Source of the DNA: Oxyruncus cristatus
Taxonomy: Eukaryota; Chordata; Aves; Passeriformes; Cotingidae
DNA: 64,000 bases
Direction of reading: 5' to 3'
Assembly (NCBI GenBank): GCA_013399855.1
Contig: VXAY01001039.1
Location: 803,807 to 867,806 of the forward strand
This document shows, one piece after another, positions 61,701 to 64,000 of the stretch; positions within the stretch are counted from its first letter, which is position 1, and each line of letters starts with the position of its first letter. The position numbers were made by a program, and so were the translations under genes. The notes beneath the pieces were generated by a model that had not been told where the DNA came from, ran no database searches, and saw nothing but the letters and a program-made list of their open reading frames with translations.

Positions 61701-64000
61701 AGACCAGTGCATTTCCAAAAGAGGAATTAAAAAGGGGGGAAAAAAGTGGGGGGGCATATTTGTGCCACTGACTGTATTAGCAAACAAAGGACCCACAGAT
61801 TGTCCGTATGTTGAGCTGTCCATCACACATGAATAAACCAAAGGGACGGTTGTTTATTCTTTAGTATCTTTAGGCTGTCCAAAACTGATCATCAGGCAAT
61901 CCTTCCTGTTCTAACCGAGTCCAGATATGAACCACTTTATAGAAAATGCAAGAGAAGTTACTTTTCTAACTCAGCAGCAGCAAGGCCACACAGATCTTTG
62001 CTGTACTTTGTCTCGCAGTGTCTTCTTCATCTCTCTTCAGCCACTTTAATAGCATGAGAGTACTAGCAGAAGGAACTGGTTTTGTTCACTTTTACCTAAC
62101 AAAAAGACTTCACAGGCTTTACACTGTATGGGATAGTGGTATTTTTCCTAAATACTGAAACAAAACATGCCCACAGAGAACACAGATATCCATGAAAGCA
62201 TACTTAAACACGTTTATGAAGTAATGTGGATAACTAAACTTTTATATAAGCATAACTGTAACACCCACACAACTTACAAGACTAGACTTATTTTCAGCTG
62301 CCTTATTATCAAAATTACAATTTATATAACGTAAATTGTGTGAGCCAAAGGAATTTATGAAGGAGAGTTCCGGAATTGGTTTAACTCTCCTGTTTCTGCC
62401 GAATGTTTCCATCTTAGTAACTGCAATGATAACTGGGTTTTGGTTTTTTTTGGGGGGGAAGGGAAGAGGGATAGGGATTGTTTAAAATATTTTATGAAAA
62501 GGGCTAGAAGTGTGTGGAGCATTGTAGAAAGCTGTGGTTTAACATTTTTTTGGAAGCTAATTATGAGATACTTCTTTTACACCCAGTTTATTATAATGCT
62601 TGTAGCAGTAATCTACAAAGCAAATTATGAAAAGAAAACAAAATATTTGCACATTGTTGCCCAGTGACACCTAAACCACTCTCCAGTGACAGAATCTGGA
62701 TACCCAAGGCAAAGCACCACAGTGTCCTAGGCCCAGGACTCAGCCTAAGGTAATCGGCTCTCCCGAGTTAAAAAGTCTGTTTTCTGGGTGGAGCACCATG
62801 CAGATTTAGCCAAAGACTGCAAACATTAACCTCTTCATGTGGTTTTGTGAACTTGGGTTTATTTCTTAATTTGTGTACAACTCTGTTAGGCAAAAACATG
62901 GTGTTGCTACAGAGAACATACACGTGGGTGTACATGTTCTTGGCTCAGTCTCCTTGAGGAGGACTGACACACGGGAGCTGGGACTTATGGGATGGTTGTA
63001 TGTGTTTGGGTGATACAGACAAAGCCTCACATCCTTTGGACTAATTACAATAGAAGATTTTTCGATTTCCTTGTGTTTCCCCCCTGCTCAGACCTAACTA
63101 AGGAGTTGGTGTTCAATCCTTGTCACTGGAGTGTGGCTTCGGTCACAGATCATGATCTTAAACTTAAATTTGGATGGGTTACAATTCCAGCTGAATAAAG
63201 TATGCCATATTCCCATGTTCCACCAGTGTGAAGTTCGCTGGGTATTTGAGTAGAAAGGAGTTCACCATTATAAAAGCAGGCAATCTGGGGAGAATGAGGA
63301 AGCTGAGCACAAGCCTGCAAGCACAGCTTGTGTACATATTTGTTGAAAGCTAATTGGCAACGCAGTTGCCTTTCAAAGTTGTTCTTTCACCTATCAGTAG
63401 AGCACAACTCTGGTACTTAATGTACTGTAGATTACGTAAACGCTACCCTGAAATATTTGTACAGGCAATTTACTCTTGTTTTTACACTACTCTGAGTTAC
63501 AAATGGAATCCTGCTGTAGCGCTTGGAATATTTATGCTATGAGAGATATTCCCTAATTAGATTAAATAATACTTTCAGCAAACTGGCTAGCATTGAGATC
63601 AGAAAAACAGGATATTGGTTATCCTGTGAGGAGCTGACAATCTTTTAAAATTCAGCATCCAAGAAATACAGATGCTGTGTTTGTACCACATTGTTGACAA
63701 AAAATGGTATTTACAGGACTTTTAACTGGAGCAAATGTGTCTACTTTTGGTTATTTGAAGACTGTAAATGCTTATATCATTAGTACTGGTCTTCATTTTT
63801 TTATAGAAATAGGTGGTTATTAATGGAGTAATTAAGGCATGTGTACAGTGTGGCGTTGCAGTTACCAGAACATCCTCCTTGTCTAATGTGTGTGTGTGAC
63901 TCCAAGAATACTTACATACATGCATATTTATTTTTCTTCTTCTTGCTGTTTTCAAACTTAGCATACAAACATTTTGTCCCTGATGAAATTAAGTCAGAGC
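58736..64000. other. non-coding, probably intronic sequence to window end
   Basis: A GC-richer patch at 59330-59660 has a 137-aa minus-strand ORF (59273-59686) opposed by a plus-strand one; neither is recognisable. G/T tracts lie at 59892-59926 and 62431-62458. A minus-strand donor-like CTTGCAG-GTAAGTGAC is readable at 59800-59815 but lacks a partner acceptor. The piece 63080-63370 is complex and may be conserved. No exon, RNA gene or transposon can be supported, so any gene beginning at the left edge presumably continues beyond the window. Confidence 0.5.

Overview
This window looks like vertebrate nuclear DNA, most likely from a bird. It is AT-rich and intron-like, has no long coding ORF, and shows very few interspersed repeats. 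The one transposon remnant I recognise carries the terminal motif of a CR1 LINE (22871-22913), the dominant avian retroelement. Other sauropsids also carry CR1, so bird is an inference from CR1 plus low repeat density, and the species cannot be named. Two runs of N (22483-22504 and 33236-33319) sit inside homopolymers, as expected of a draft assembly.

Layout: the left edge (1-600) is a strong CpG island, with about 49 CpGs by hand count, whereas CpG is sparse elsewhere. It contains a splice-donor-like site after base 302. The simplest reading is the promoter and non-coding first exon of a plus-strand gene, with the remaining ~63 kb being its first intron or introns. Two internal segments have convincing splice architecture: 28732-28778 and 47452-47494, the latter with an alternative upstream acceptor at 47347. 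Both contain minimal upstream ORFs (ATG-TAA and ATG-TGC-TAA), so they look like 5' UTR exons rather than coding exons. I could not recognise the gene.

The rest is non-coding. Several stretches look like cis-regulatory elements because they pack recognisable transcription-factor words. The best is 58455-58735, with two perfect octamers in opposite orientation, a perfect SOX site and a TAATTA core, a SOX/POU combination typical of neural-progenitor enhancers. Others lie at 12540-12690, 13880-14010, 23210-23480, 41820-42075, 53860-54000 and 54690-54860. A long non-coding 5' region with scattered enhancer-like islands would fit a developmental regulator, but that is inference.

Low-complexity content is dominated by strand-asymmetric G/T (or C/A) tracts of the GTTTG/GGTTTT type, which recur about a dozen times in both orientations, plus mononucleotide runs and short microsatellites. 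No tRNA, rRNA, CRISPR, phage or bacterial-type gene was seen. All predicted ORFs of 60-179 residues look like chance: they overlap on both strands, lack recognisable domains and are longest in the GC-richer patches. No previously undescribed system is demonstrable here. The most interesting signals are regulatory.
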